This document shows, piece by piece, positions 48,469 through 59,119 of a stretch of 62,000 nt of DNA; position 1 is the stretch's first letter, and every line of letters begins with the position of its first letter. A program made the translations under genes and the position numbers. Location of the stretch: positions 3,882,981-3,944,980 of the forward strand of contig NC_049996.1 in the NCBI RefSeq assembly GCF_000003815.2. Reading direction: 5' to 3'. Below the pieces are notes generated by a model. That model ran no database searches and was not told the origin of the DNA. It saw only the letters and a program-made list of their open reading frames with translations. The stretch comes from Branchiostoma floridae (taxonomy: Eukaryota; Chordata; Leptocardii; Amphioxiformes; Branchiostomatidae).

Positions 48469-48905
48469 ACAGCCCTTCCGTCCCTGTTGAGAGAAATTTG
48501 TCGCGCCCTGATCTAGATGACCCTTTACTCCTCTTGCAAAGGATCTATGGTCTTTTTACGTGCGGAAAGACGGATATATTATTATTCACAGCTAAAGTCT
48601 GTCGAAAATTCCCGACTATAAGTCCATTTTTTTTTACTTTGAAAAGAGCTGATCTCTTCAACATATATCTACCAACTCAGATTACCTTACAGACGATGTA
48701 TAACTTATGTCATTAAGTGAGATGAAAGTTTTTTTCATAGAAGCTAGCAGAACAAAGCTTCACAAATACACCTTTCAGGTCACAGTATTACGTTCTTGAC
48801 ACATTGTCGATATGCAATAAGAAGTTGCTTTCATGAGCCTAAGAATGCCATGTCCACTTTTCTAACAATAGACATCAATGAATAGATAATGATCTTATAT
48901 ATATA

Positions 48906-49375
48906 CAGTCAAACCTGCCCAAGCGACCACCTCTTCTCAGCGACCACCTGGCCATTTCGACCGCTTTTTCTCGGTCCCGATTTATTTTCCCATTGACGTA
49001 AGTATTAAGCGACCTTTTCTCAACGACCACCTGGCCAACGCGACCGCGACCGGCCCAAATTGGGACCCATAACGACCGCATCATTTTCAAAATTGAGGTT
49101 TTCATCGATTTTTGATGACAACTAGCGCGATTTTGTGCCGAAATCGGCCAGCTTGCGTCGGATTTGGGGGTTACAGTTTACAGTGTGCGTGTTGTATTTG
49201 ACATTGAAGACCTCGCTTCTTTGCGTGCGTGCAATGTGCTTGCTATTTCCCATTAAACACAACGGAAACCATTTATACTTTGCATCGGGCATGTTTTGAG
49301 TCGATACTCTTCTCAGCGATCGACCACCTCTCCAAATCGGCCGCTTTTTGAAAAAACAGCCACGCAGCCACGTAT
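48906..49375 (+). mobile_element. pogo/Tigger-like fragment
   Basis: CAGTCAAACCTG preceded by TA is a Tigger-type terminus. It runs into subrepeats 'gcgaccacctggcc' (48940, 49023), then 'tcttctcagcgatcgaccac' at about 49310 in the same orientation. No inverted right terminus is found, so the element is truncated or rearranged. There is no transposase similarity. Confidence 0.55.
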
Positions 49376-49842
49376 ATAACCCGGTCCCAAACATTATGAA
49401 ACATGATCAAAGTATTAGATGTAGAAAGTAAGTAAGTTCACACGTGCGTATATATCCAAGTCCGTATAAGGTCCGTATAGACATTTTGGCATCTACCAGG
49501 CTCCACATGTCACATGAGTAGGGGTCCTTCCCGGTGTAAGTGGATCAAACCATTCCGGCGAAATGGGGTAGGGAATGAACTCTTTCCAGCAGCCTTCATA
49601 ATTCCTATATCGCCTATTAAGCCCGTTGGTCAATTTTCAAGTTTAGTTGCATCGATGATAAGAAATTATGTCAGCAAAAAACATTCTGCTATATACGTGT
49701 ACACTTCTTTGCTCTTTACACCGTGTGTATGAGAGCACCTTTCAGCATTTTTGTGCAAAGTCAGTGTGGCAAAGAATACAATCCATCGACTCTATAGTTC
49801 TTGTTTCTCAACTGTTTTTTCTTGCATTCTCTTTGCTTTTGG
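49376..49842. other. No feature seen
   Basis: Nothing recognised. Confidence 0.45.
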
Positions 49843-50173
49843 ACAGACGAGGACGATGTGGCACTGACACCTCAAGTTATTTAATATTAACGGTGCCACA
49901 CACACAGTACTGACGGGTAGAGGTATTCTTTCTTTCTTTCCTCCTCGACCGAAGCCAAAAGCCCATATATACGGTGAGGAAAGTAGTGTACGAGGGGCGT
50001 TCAATAAGTAATAACTCTAACCCACTTCCAGTTGTCTGATCTAGATAAAATTATGCATGTGTAATGATTCGTATCTCTATAGTTTATGTTTCAAAAAAGA
50101 GCTCTGAAGTAATTGTGGTTTCTGATTTACTGGTGTTTGAACTGAGTTAGGTGTGAAATGAACCAGGTGTGAA

Positions 50174-50392
50174 ATGGAGCCAGTTGAGTGTCGCGCAGTG
50201 ATTCGGTTTTTGTATTTGAAAGGACGCACACCAAAGGAGACTTTTGATGAAATGAAAGAAACTTATGGTGATGATGCCCCATCATATGACCTTGTAAAAC
50301 GCTGGCATCCTGAATTCAAACATGGCCGGAAGTCTGTGGAAACAGCTCCCAGACCTTGTCGTTCCTCTTCTGCCATTGACAAGGCATCTGTT
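50174..50392 (+). pseudogene. Mariner transposase, N-terminal part
   Basis: From ATG at 50174 about 73 residues match the SETMAR-type mariner N-terminus: a helix-turn-helix with 'IRFLYLKGRTPKE', 'YGDDAPSYDLVKRW', then 'EFKHGRKSVE' and a Pro/Arg/Ser linker. In full transposases this binds the terminal repeats. After about 50392 the frame runs into deleted sequence and ends at 50480 with unrelated residues. It could at most make a DNA-binding fragment; expression is unknown. Confidence 0.9.
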
Positions 50393-50417
50393 GGAGAACC
50401 AACCTGGGGTGCCCTAC

Positions 50418-50495
50418 AAAAACGGTGTCCAGAGATACATCAAACTATGGGAGAAATGCATAACTCTGGGTGGTTCCTATGAAGAGAAAGACTAA
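50418..50495 (+). pseudogene. Mariner transposase, C-terminal remnant in another frame
   Basis: Reading 50418-50495 in a different frame from the N-terminal part gives 'LWEKCITLGGSYEEKD' and a stop, the usual end of this mariner group. The DDD(34)D catalytic segment between the two pieces is gone, and the join is out of frame. Confidence 0.85.
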
Positions 50496-50690
50496 TAACT
50501 GTGCCAAGTTTCATTAATCTCCTGCTATGGGAAATGAGTCAGAGTTATTACTAATTGAACGCCCCTCGTAAAGTGCATTTCCTAAGGGCACAACGTCTGG
50601 GCAACGGCGGGTATCGAACTCGGGACCTCTAGATTCCGAGCCGAACGCTGTACCAGTTACGCCACACACGACGCAACAACCCGTCTCAAC

Positions 50691-51479
50691 CGTTGCCTCC
50701 TGAATGAACATGGGCTCCAAAGTAACGTTGCTAACAACACTAATACCAAACTGTCTGTTATTTTTATCCAAATATTGCATATAAAAAGTCCAATTTCCGA
50801 TGTGTGTATTTTCTGATTCAGCGCAAGACGAAAGAACTGTCCAATTGCTAAGATGCGCATCTTCAAATTTCTTCCGCCAAATTATACAACGTTTAGCAAT
50901 TGCTAGAATACACAAAATAATTCAATTCGTCCATAATGAACTTTATTACCATTTTACGCCTTTACTTCTTTGGAATTTTGATGTTTTTTTTTATTTCGCA
51001 ACTAACTACATTACGATGTACATACCTCGACAATTGCTTGCATATTATTTAGCCTTTGGTTTAAGTCTATAAGTTGCGTCCTTTTATCACCAACCTAGTT
51101 ACTGGTAAAGAAACCCTGTTATGTTTAATTACAATATGTAGCAAGTGTTAGGATTGAGGCTGGTCACCATATAAGTATCTATGTTGGAATATAACAGAAT
51201 AGCAGTTTATGTAGGCTAGACTATATGAAGGTAAATGGTTACCTTCACGTTGCATTTGTTTGCAAATCTTGACTTTCTTCGTGTTCAATATATCACTTCA
51301 CTCCATTGCTAGTATTGCACCAGCCTGCACTGCTGTTCCGTCGCGTGCAGTTTTTTCTATCATCATTGATATCACGCTGCTTGAACAGGGGCTTTTGAAG
51401 TGGTTTTAAAGTGTAGAGAAGAAGTCACGACTAGAATAGCTAATGGGAGAGAAAAGCCCTCAAAAGTGGCTATTTCTAA
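50691..51479. other. No feature seen
   Basis: Nothing recognised. Confidence 0.45.
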
Positions 51480-52350
51480 CCGCCGTGAGCTGTAGTAATC
51501 CGCGCCTATTTCAGTCTAAGCCGGCGATACAGACAAAGAAGCACGTGGTCCACTACCGTTTGAAACCCCTGGAATTGAGATACTTAGTTCGCGCATGCGC
51601 AATACGCACAAATGTTGCCAATGCAAAAAGTCTGTTAGCTGTAGCAATCCGCGCATATTTCAGTCTAAGCCGGCGATACAGACAACGGAGCACGTGGTCG
51701 ACTACGGCCATTAAAAATCCCTGGAATTCAGATATTTAGTTCACGCATGCGCAATACGCACAGATGTTGCCAATGAGAAAGTCACATTTGCAGGAAATCC
51801 ATGAGGCTAAATCATAGTCATGTTTCAGTCAAAGTCGTCGATACAGACAGCGGCAAACGTGATGTACGGTCGTTTCAAATCCCTGAAATTCAAATACTTA
51901 GTTTACGCATGCGCAATACGCTCAGATGTTGCCAATGGACAAGTCACATTTGCAGGAAATGTATCAGGAAGTCATAGTCATATTTCAGTTTAAGCCTTCG
52001 ATACAGACAGCGGCGCAAGTGGTCCGAGGAGTTTTGAAATCCATGAAAATCAGATACTTAGTTTACGCATGCGCAATACGCCCAAATGTTGCCAATGAGA
52101 AAGTCACATTTGCAGGAAATCTATGAGGCTTAGTCATAGTCATATTTCAGTCGACGCCTTCGATACAGACAGTGGCGCACTTGTTCCACGTCCGTTTGAA
52201 ATCCCTGGAATTCAGATATTTAGTTCGCGCATGCGCAAAACGCACAAATGTTGCCAATGGAAAAATTTTAACCGCCTTGAGCTTTAGTATACGCACATAT
52301 TTCAGTCTAAGCCAGCGATACAGACAACGTCGCACGTCGTTGCATGTGCA
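51480..52350. repeat. Six-unit minisatellite with NRF1-like palindromes
   Basis: Units of 149-165 bp start near 'tttcagtctaagcc' at 51511, 51660, 51825, 51985, 52147 and 52302. They contain 'gatacagac', 'aaatccctggaattcagata', 'gcatgcgcaatacgc' and 'atgttgccaatg'. CGCGCATGCGCA, a perfect NRF1 site, is at 51590 and 52226; one-mismatch forms are at 51742, 51904 and 52064. The sixth unit is truncated before the site. Confidence 0.88.
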
Positions 52351-52424
52351 GCAATGTGCAAAGCTTTACTATAAATTACATTACAGTAACTGACCATTTA
52401 TATCACATAACACTGATTCATATT

Positions 52425-52625
52425 TTTTTTCGCGGGGTAAGATATGCCCATTGTGTTCAGTGATACCAAGAGAAACGGACAGTGGTTTCAAACTGCAATA
52501 TTTCAGGATTATTCTTGCTTCAATACATGGCAGTTTTGAAACCAACGTCCGTTGAAGTGATATTTCTAGATAAGAAAAAACACGTATGGTTACCCGCGGA
52601 CAATAATAAACTAGCTTTAACAGCA
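52425..52625. mobile_element. MITE E, diverged copy
   Basis: The left 'cgcggggtaagatatgccca' with 'ttg' mirrors the right 'ggttacccgcgga'. Inner arms 'ggtttcaaactgcaatattt' and 'cagttttgaaacc' also pair. It is weaker than the 8656 and 38455 copies. Confidence 0.55.
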
Positions 52626-53104
52626 GAGATTGACTTCTTATTCAGAACGATACTGAAACCCACCATATCTGATGACAGCCTGGTATTATGGATGTAACGT
52701 TACGTATATTAACATTGCTTAGTCAGTGGTATTTCAAAATGTGTCCCGTATTTTTACTTTGAAAATTTAGTACATAGTATTCTGTAAGAAGGGAAGGTTT
52801 CATTCTCCAGGAGGTATGAGTTAACCCTTTTAGACGGAGTGTGTGTGTGTGGGGGGGGGGGGGGGGGGATAGGGCTTTGAGGTGTGCACCAACTTCCATG
52901 TCACATAACGCTCACGTTAGAGCCACCAATCTAAGTGAATTTCCCTGAAATGTACTTGTCAACAGTTTCTCGAAGTTTGAAAAAATTCCAATCTTTTTAT
53001 TTCCATGGTAACCGGTTGTTGACGAAAATCGGTTATTTCGGTTTTAACATGTATTTTTCAGGCTTACTTGCTATTTTACCAAAGATAAAATACAATAGCT
53101 CTTA
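52626..53104. other. No gene seen; poly-G run
   Basis: A (GT)n stretch followed by ~18 G lies at 52840-52869. 52790-52815 and 53140-53165 share 'ctcc.ggaggtatgagt', so the minisatellite downstream may begin here. Confidence 0.4.
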
Positions 53105-55325
53105 TGCAATGTACTTATTAAGTATATTGTAATAAGAAGCCGAATTTCTCCGGGAGGTATGAGTGAAACATATTCCAATATCTCGTGTACTGTACATGTA
53201 TGTCAGCGTTAGTTGTACCTAGTTGACATACTATACTAAATGATAGCTCTAAACAATGTACTTACCTAGTATATTCTATAATGGACGCATTCCAGGTGGT
53301 ATAAGTGTCAAAAGAACAAGGCTAATTGTTATCATTATAATGGCTTTAACTCTTATATAATGTACTTACCTTTATATAATCAGAAAGGCAGTCTATTTGC
53401 AGTAGTTGTAAGTCCCGCTGTATTGTAAACCATTGCCTGTCGCTACAAAGGTAGTGGACATGCTATACTAATTGTTATCATCAGATAAAGGCTATAACTC
53501 TTATATAATGTACTTACCTTTATATAATAAAGAAGCAGGCTATGTTCAGTATTAATGAGTGCTTAATATGTGTCCACTGTATTGTATGGCATTACCAGTT
53601 GCTACAAAGGTAGTGGACATGCTATACTAATCTTTAAATAGATAAAGGCTATAACTCTTATATAATGCACTTACCTACTATATATAGTAAGAGAAGCAGA
53701 AGGTAAAGGTGCTTAATATATACTCGTTATATTCCTCGGCGTTGCCGGTTTTTTTAAAAATAGTAACTGTTGGCTTTAGACAAAGGCTATAGCTCTTAGA
53801 TTAGTTAGAATATGTACTTACCTTATCATTTTAAGATAATAAAACTGTGTCCAGTACGTGTTGATTAGTAAAAAGTGCTCTTGTAACTGGTGTAGTGTAT
53901 AGTAGTGGCGGTTGCTTTACATTTCAAGTAGTAGACAAGCAGTAATCCTCCTAGGAGACGGAAACTCCAAACAACAAACCTGCATCTGCTGGGGCAGTCT
54001 TACACGTTGCATACAGTTGCCCCTGTAGGACTAGTGCGCCAGTGGACGAGAGGGTGGAGAAGGACGTGCACACCCCTCCTTCACCTTAAAAACCCAAGTG
54101 CAGGCCAGGCAGACGGGTCGCCTTAAACCCGTCCGCCTACCATTGTTTTCCGAGACAGACGGATGCCAACAGTAGACATGGTATGCCAACTGTTCGCATT
54201 AGACAAAGGCTATAGCTCGTAGAATATGTACTTACGTATACCTTCACATTTTAAGAGAAGCGGGATATGTTCAGTACGAATAGTGAAGCGTGCTCTTGTG
54301 TCTGGTGTAGTGTATCTATGAAGGGGTTGGTTGCTTCACAAGCAATAGACATGCTATACTAACTATTCGCATTAGACAAAGGCTATAGATCTTAGAATAT
54401 GTACTTACCTTTACATTTAAGAGAAGTAGACCATGTCCAGTACGTATTAGTAAAACGTGATCTTGTACCTTGTGTAGCGTATGACAGTGTTCATTGCTTC
54501 ACAAGCAGTAGACATGCTATACTATAGCTATTGCTATAATACAAAGGCTGTAGCTCTTAGAATATACACCTACCTTCACATATTGAGAGAAGCAGACTAT
54601 GTCCAGAACGAATTATTAAAAAGTGATTTTGTACCTTTTTTCGTGTATGACAGTGTTGGTTGCTTCATAACACATGTTGTAAACATGCTATTCTAACTGT
54701 TGCAATTAGATAAAGACTATAGCACTTAGAATATGTACTTACCTCCTATGTCGAATACTCATTAGTGAAACGTTCTGTTGTATCTGGTGTATTGTATGAC
54801 AGTGGTGGTTGTTTCACAAGTAGTAGACATGGTATACGAACTGTTCGCATCAGACAAAGGCTATAGATCTTACAATACGTACTTACCTTCACATTTTGAA
54901 GGAAGCAGACTATTTTTATTACGAATCAGTGAAACGTGGTCGTGTGTCTTGTGTAGTGCTTGTTGCAGTGTTAGTTGCTTCAAAAAACATGAAGTAGACA
55001 TGCTAGCTATACTAACTGTTGCCATTACACAGATGATATAGCTCTTAGAGTATGTACTTACCTTCTATGTCCAGTACGTATTAGTGAAACGTGCTCTTGT
55101 ACCTATTGTAGTATATGGCTGTGGCGGTCGCTTTACATCGAAAATAGTACACATGCTATACTAACTGTTGTAACAAGAAAAATATACAATGTACGTACCT
55201 ATATCAGAAGAGGCGAAGCAACCCGTGTCCAGGAGGTATGCACGAAACGTGGTGGTCTGTTTGCTGTATAGTGTATGATGGCGCCGGTTGCTACATATAG
55301 GTAGTAGACATTGGTGTTGTGAGGA
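53105..55325. repeat. Minisatellite of ~160-bp units with a conserved reverse splice-donor core
   Basis: About thirteen units share 'tagacatgctatactaactg', 'ggctatagctcttagaatat', 'atgtacttacctt', 'aagagaagcagactatgtcc' and 'gtgctcttgtacctggtgta'. The 'tgtacttacc' core recurs at about 53258, 53361, 53509, 53665, 53813, 54228, 54400, 54563, 54733, 54878, 55052 and 55190. On the minus strand six copies read exactly AAGGTAAGT, the consensus 5' splice site. Reading frames between units are not kept. Confidence 0.88.
53938..54170. mobile_element. 233-bp insert in the minisatellite with 8-bp target duplication
   Basis: 'agtagaca' flanks the insert at 53930-53937 and 54171-54178, and array sequence continues on both sides. 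The insert is GC-richer, with 'gcatctgctggggcagtct', 'ggtggagaaggacgtgcaca' and 'aagtgcaggccaggcagac'. No inverted ends or tRNA boxes are visible. It may be a SINE or a LINE 5' piece; the family is unknown. Confidence 0.7.
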
Positions 55326-55444
55326 GTCGTCTGATCGATTGATGATAGGGGAGAACCGTTGTGTATACGTAGGGGGTGGTTACCAATGGGAGTGAGGGAC
55401 TGATCAGGTTCGGAGCAAATACATTAAGAAGTTTTAAGTTCTGG

Positions 55445-55735
55445 TTACTCCAAAATGTAGTTACTCAAGCAATTTGAAATAATTTTGGAAACGGTCAGAC
55501 GTTTCAGATGACATCCACCATCTTTTATCAGTGACACTGAAGTGATCCGTGAGAAAATTGTCTGTTATACCCTGAGTATGAATGCAAATGATCTGAAAAC
55601 GTCCAGTAGTTTCTTCAGGCTCTCCTAGATCACGTCAGTGTTATCGAAGAAAGATAGTGAATACCATCTAAAACGTCTGGCCGTTTCCAAAATTATATCT
55701 AGTTGCTTGAGTAACGGCTTTGGGGCGTATCTTAC
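55445..55735. mobile_element. Repeat D palindrome (foldback element)
   Basis: The left arm 55450-55552 ('gttactcaagcaatttgaaa', 'cggtcagacgtttcagatga', 'cagtgacactgaagtgatc') is inverted at 55628-55733 ('gatcacgtcagtgttatcga', 'cgtctggccgtttccaaaat', 'agttgcttgagtaac'). The arms are ~85% alike by eye, with a ~75-base centre. Single-arm copies elsewhere are then half elements. Confidence 0.8.
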
Positions 55736-55807
55736 TACTTTCATCGAGAGTGTCACGAGCACAGTTTCAAAGAAACTTCATTGTTTTTGTGGTGAGGTCC
55801 ATACCTT

Positions 55808-55948
55808 CGTTGTGGAGTCGTGTGACTGTAGAGTATTTGGCTCTGGGTTTAAATTATGTCATACTACCGATCTTGTGCTCTTGGTAAATGCACTTTCATC
55901 ACTCCGCCCAAGTGTTAAATAGGAACCTGACTTCGGTTGGAGAGTTAC
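55808..55948 (+). repeat. SINE (family C), left part of an interrupted copy
   Basis: A degenerate head, then 'cttgtgctcttggtaaatgc', 'cactccgcccaagtgt' and 'ggaacctgacttcggttgga'. It breaks at 'gagtta'. The remainder resumes at 56384 after a LINE fragment. Confidence 0.75.
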
Positions 55949-56383
55949 ATTGAATATAGAAACCGGGAGATTCCAAAAAATCCCAATCGACCATAGGGTA
56001 TGTCCATTCTGTCCAGAGCTAATTGAAGACGAATATCACTTTATGGTTGTATGTCCCAAATATTCTGATATACGAAATTCTCTGTACACAAAACTGTCAT
56101 CTTATACACAAGGATTTATCTCAATGGACCTGAAGTGCAAATTCAAATACATCATGACATGTGACAATCCCTGTATGACAGATATAGGAAAATATATCAA
56201 AGAAGGTCTAGACATTAGAAATTCCCTCAATGATTGTAAAACCTCCAATGATAGTAAGTAACTTATCCCATACTACAGCTCCTGTATTAGTTAGATAAGC
56301 GTTAAGTTATAGAACTGTAGTTATGTAGATGCCATACTTTGTACCCCGTACAACTGTTGTGCAATAAAGTTATTGTATTGTAA
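55949..56383 (+). mobile_element. Non-LTR retrotransposon 3' fragment inside the SINE
   Basis: The 5'-truncated copy starts directly at coding sequence, runs through a stop at 56259-56261 and a ~120-base 3' UTR, and ends 'gtgcaataaagttattgtat' with a short TATTG repeat. SINE sequence flanks it on both sides. Confidence 0.8.
55950..56261 (+). pseudogene. LINE ORF2 C-terminal fragment
   Basis: The 103 residues start with 'IETGRFQKIPIDHRVCPFC', then 'IEDEYHFMVVCPKYSDIR': the same zinc-binding layout (CPFC, ED-Y-HF, Cys) as the 41.7-kb fragment. The 3' UTR differs from the 42.2-kb copy, so this is probably a different family or subfamily. The RT and endonuclease are missing. Confidence 0.8.
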
Positions 56384-56480
56384 AAGACAGTGGAAGATGG
56401 GCTTTACCGTCCAATACCGTGTCCTAGACAAAGGATGACAACCCACGGCCCTTTAATTCTTCAAGCTCAGAAAGGCTATA
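56384..56480 (+). repeat. SINE (family C), right part of an interrupted copy
   Basis: 'taaaagacagtggaagatgg', 'ccaataccgtgtcctagaca', 'ggatgacaacccacggccc' and 'aaggctata' complete the copy begun at 55808. Confidence 0.75.
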
Positions 56481-56914
56481 AAATTACATTTACCTTTGCT
56501 TTTACCATACCTTTGACAGAAAAGCCATTTCTGTACTGTCAAATAATGCACATTTAAGACGATACATACCGATTTGTGTGGTAAGCAGTCAGCAATTGCA
56601 TACACCACTACCAATGTACAAGTCCCCTGTTGCTGCGTGATTGCGAACATGTAGCTTTGTAGCCCAAGGGCTATAGATAAACCACATTGTTCTATGTTCA
56701 TTGTCTAACATATGCTGTCATTTTTCACTAACAATTAGTCTCCGCGCATACATTTGTATTTAAAGATTATCATTACCATGGTCACATTCGTTATGAATTA
56801 TAACTTGTACGTTCACTTTGCAATGAAACATATTAACTTCACCTTCAAATTATTGCTTTGTAATTTCACCTTCAAAATAATGCTATGTAAATATATTTGA
56901 AAACCCTCATATTT
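56481..56914. other. No feature seen
   Basis: Nothing recognised beyond a small duplication of 'aacttcaccttcaaa' near 56834/56861. Confidence 0.45.
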
Positions 56915-57064
56915 GCGGTGACAAGACCTTCTAGGTCTATCCTACCACGTGCTAGATTATGCAATTAAACGCAATAGGTGTCAATTACTATTCCAGTTAC
57001 CATGATGACAGTTGTTTGCTCCAGGTCATTGACCTTTTTCGCATGAAACGTAGGGAGAAAAAGA
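56915..57064 (+). repeat. Dispersed repeat K
   Basis: 'tctatcctaccacgtgc', 'attatgcaattaaac', 'ctccaggtcattgacct' and then a purine-rich 'gggagaaaaagaggaac' match 42297-42450 in order. Confidence 0.65.
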
Positions 57065-57345
57065 GGAACAAAAACAATATGTTTTCCAACCACGAGGGTA
57101 AACATAATGAACGCCCCACCAGAGCAATTACAACCTACTCTCTATCATTAATGCATCGTCCCTACCCGTTTCAATCATCGTTTGCGCTACCTGTCGCTAA
57201 AAGATCAACAAAAACAATATGTTTCCCTTCCCCGAAGTTAATCATAATGAACGCCCCACCCAAGCAATCACAGCCCGCTCTCAGTCATTACTGAATCCTC
57301 CCTACCCGTTTCAATCATCGTTTGCGCTGCCTGTCGCCAAAGGAT
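57065..57345. repeat. Two-copy tandem duplication, period 140 bp
   Basis: 'caacaaaaacaatatgttt' type words start both units. Each has 'cataatgaacgccccaccc', 'cctacccgtttcaatcatcg' and 'tttgcgct.cctgtcgc.aa'. The first unit's 5' edge continues repeat K. Confidence 0.88.
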
Positions 57346-58344
57346 CTTTGCTTTATTGATGAAATATACAATTAATTAAGAGTTATGATGTATGATGTGC
57401 CCGGGCACTGTGCCTGACCTGGCTGCATATTTTACTACTGCAAATCATTTCCATTAGGAAAAAGGAACGCCCGAAATAGAAACTCAGTTTTTAAATTACC
57501 TTCGCTAAGAAGTTTTGATGCCGTTTGATTGTCCGGCGGGGGGGGGGGGGTAACTATAATAAGGCAACTACTGTGCCTTTATAATATTTGACAGATAGGT
57601 ATGATTCGTTAAAATTATAATCGACCCCCTATTTGCAATATAGGATTTTAAAAAGACAACTTTCGATTAAATAAGACCACTTTGATGAAATAGGCGTTTA
57701 GTTGTTTTTAAGCAAACAGAATTCATAAAATCTCTTCCACTATTGGATCAAGAGATAAAAAAAACGAAATGCACACAAACAAAAATAAAAATATAGACAT
57801 AGCATGATGACAACACATAATCATAGTAGGTTTAAATAAAGTTTCTGATGATATATAAACAAGAATAAATTAACAGTCAGATGACAAAAAAGACTGTGTT
57901 GCAAATAGTAGTTCCAATATCGTCATAGCAAACGGTATCTATTAAAACGTAGATCGCAAGCAAAAAGTAATACATTTTCAATCAATCGGCCATCCTAATA
58001 CTGATAGATTGATGAGGATAGAAATAGGAAAGCGAAACATATCAGCAATGTTACAACGTAGTATATTTGGTCACTACTCAAAATTATCGAATCGATAAAC
58101 ATAATGTTAAAGTCACCCATGGCGTCTAATTTCCCAAATGCCTTGTTTATTTTATATCCCTGTCGAGCCAGGAAGATAAAATATATGGTAAAGGCAAAAC
58201 GTGCTTCCATTTACCAGCAATACTCTTATGCTATGCTTTTGAGTTTACGGTTGCTTGTGCTGGCAAACGTGGATTCTAATGGATGATTAGCTATGCTATA
58301 ACAGACACGGCATCTAGAGGCTGCAGATTGACTTCTTGGCTAGA
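57346..58344. other. No feature seen
   Basis: A poly-G run lies near 57537-57550. Otherwise AT-rich and unremarkable. Confidence 0.45.
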
Positions 58345-58555
58345 GTTGGTACCAGGGGCACCAGTGCGGCACTCACTGCACAATTTGTGTTATTTTCTCA
58401 AAATTTAGATATTGCGTAATAAGAAAAATAGGACTTAGAAGACAAAAAAATTGACACAAAGGGGAAAAAAATTCGTTTTGTATATCTGCAAATGGTTGAG
58501 TATCTCTCGAACCACGCAGTGCCACACTGGTGCCCCAAGTGCAGTAAGATACCAC
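58345..58555. mobile_element. MITE A, copy with internal deletion
   Basis: The left part 'gttggtaccaggggcacc' and 'agtgcggcac' lacks the 'tgcggggttcgt' stretch. The right part 'accacgcagtgccacactgg' and 'tgcagtaagataccac' is intact. Confidence 0.75.
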
Positions 58556-58567
58556 TTAACGAAGTAC

Positions 58568-58722
58568 ATTTTAGACGACTTTCTTACTACACCCAGATGT
58601 AAAAATAGGTACCTGACTTCGGTTAGGGAGGATAAAGTGTGGTGTAGGGAGAAGGATGGGCTCCACTTTCCAAGGACCTATGACCTCAAAGAGGCCATGG
58701 CTCTACCGCTACTTTAATACGC
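58568..58722 (+). repeat. SINE (family C) body and tail, head missing
   Basis: 'tagacgactttcttactaca', 'cccagatgtaaaaataggta', 'cctgacttcggttagggagg', 'gatgggctccactttccaag' and 'gacctcaaagaggccatgg'. The tRNA head is absent and MITE A ends about a dozen bases upstream. Confidence 0.75.
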
Positions 58723-59115
58723 AAGTTATAAAACATCTACTGATATATATGTCGCAAATGTTGATGAAACGAATGATACGATCACTTATTACGAGCTTTA
58801 GATGTGGCGGAAATTCGACAGGAATTCGAACGGATGTTGACTCAAAAAATCTAATTATAACTGACAAATTGATGTACTGATGTTTTGTGACCGACAAACG
58901 GTAAAGAGAACGAACTAGACACTTACGGGGACCTATTGCATACCAATGTGTGTCTGCCTGCAAATGCGAAAATTATTTTTGAAAATCCAAATAAATCATA
59001 GTTTTATGTTTGAATGTATCTATAGAATCTACTTGAATGCTAGCTACTAAAAGATAGACGTATTGCATTTGCATATTCAAACGTACCTGCTTGGGATAAA
59101 AGCAGTATTATATGG
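58723..59115. other. No feature seen
   Basis: Nothing recognised. Confidence 0.45.
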
Positions 59116-59119
59116 TTAA

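Larger units (their letters stand above)
49991..50568 (+). mobile_element. Mariner-family deletion derivative
   Basis: The ends CGAGGGGCGTTCAATAAGTA and TACTAATTGAACGCCCCTCG are inverted with one mismatch in 20 (longer pairing with a few more). TA flanks both sides (49989-49990 and 50569-50570). It is 578 bp against ~1.3 kb for a full mariner. The internal deletion removes the catalytic region. Confidence 0.92.
49843..50690 (-). repeat. SINE (alternative tail), split by a mariner element
   Basis: On the minus strand the head lies at 50690-50571: A box 'gcgtaactggtacagcgttc', B box 'cccgagttcgatacccgcc', then 'gttgtgcccttaggaaatgc'. The body and tail lie at 49988-49843: 'tcggtcgaggagg', 'actgtgtgtgtggcaccg', 'cttgaggtgtcagtgccaca' and 'ctgtccaaaagcaaag'. 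The mariner derivative occupies the gap exactly at a TA. Confidence 0.85.
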
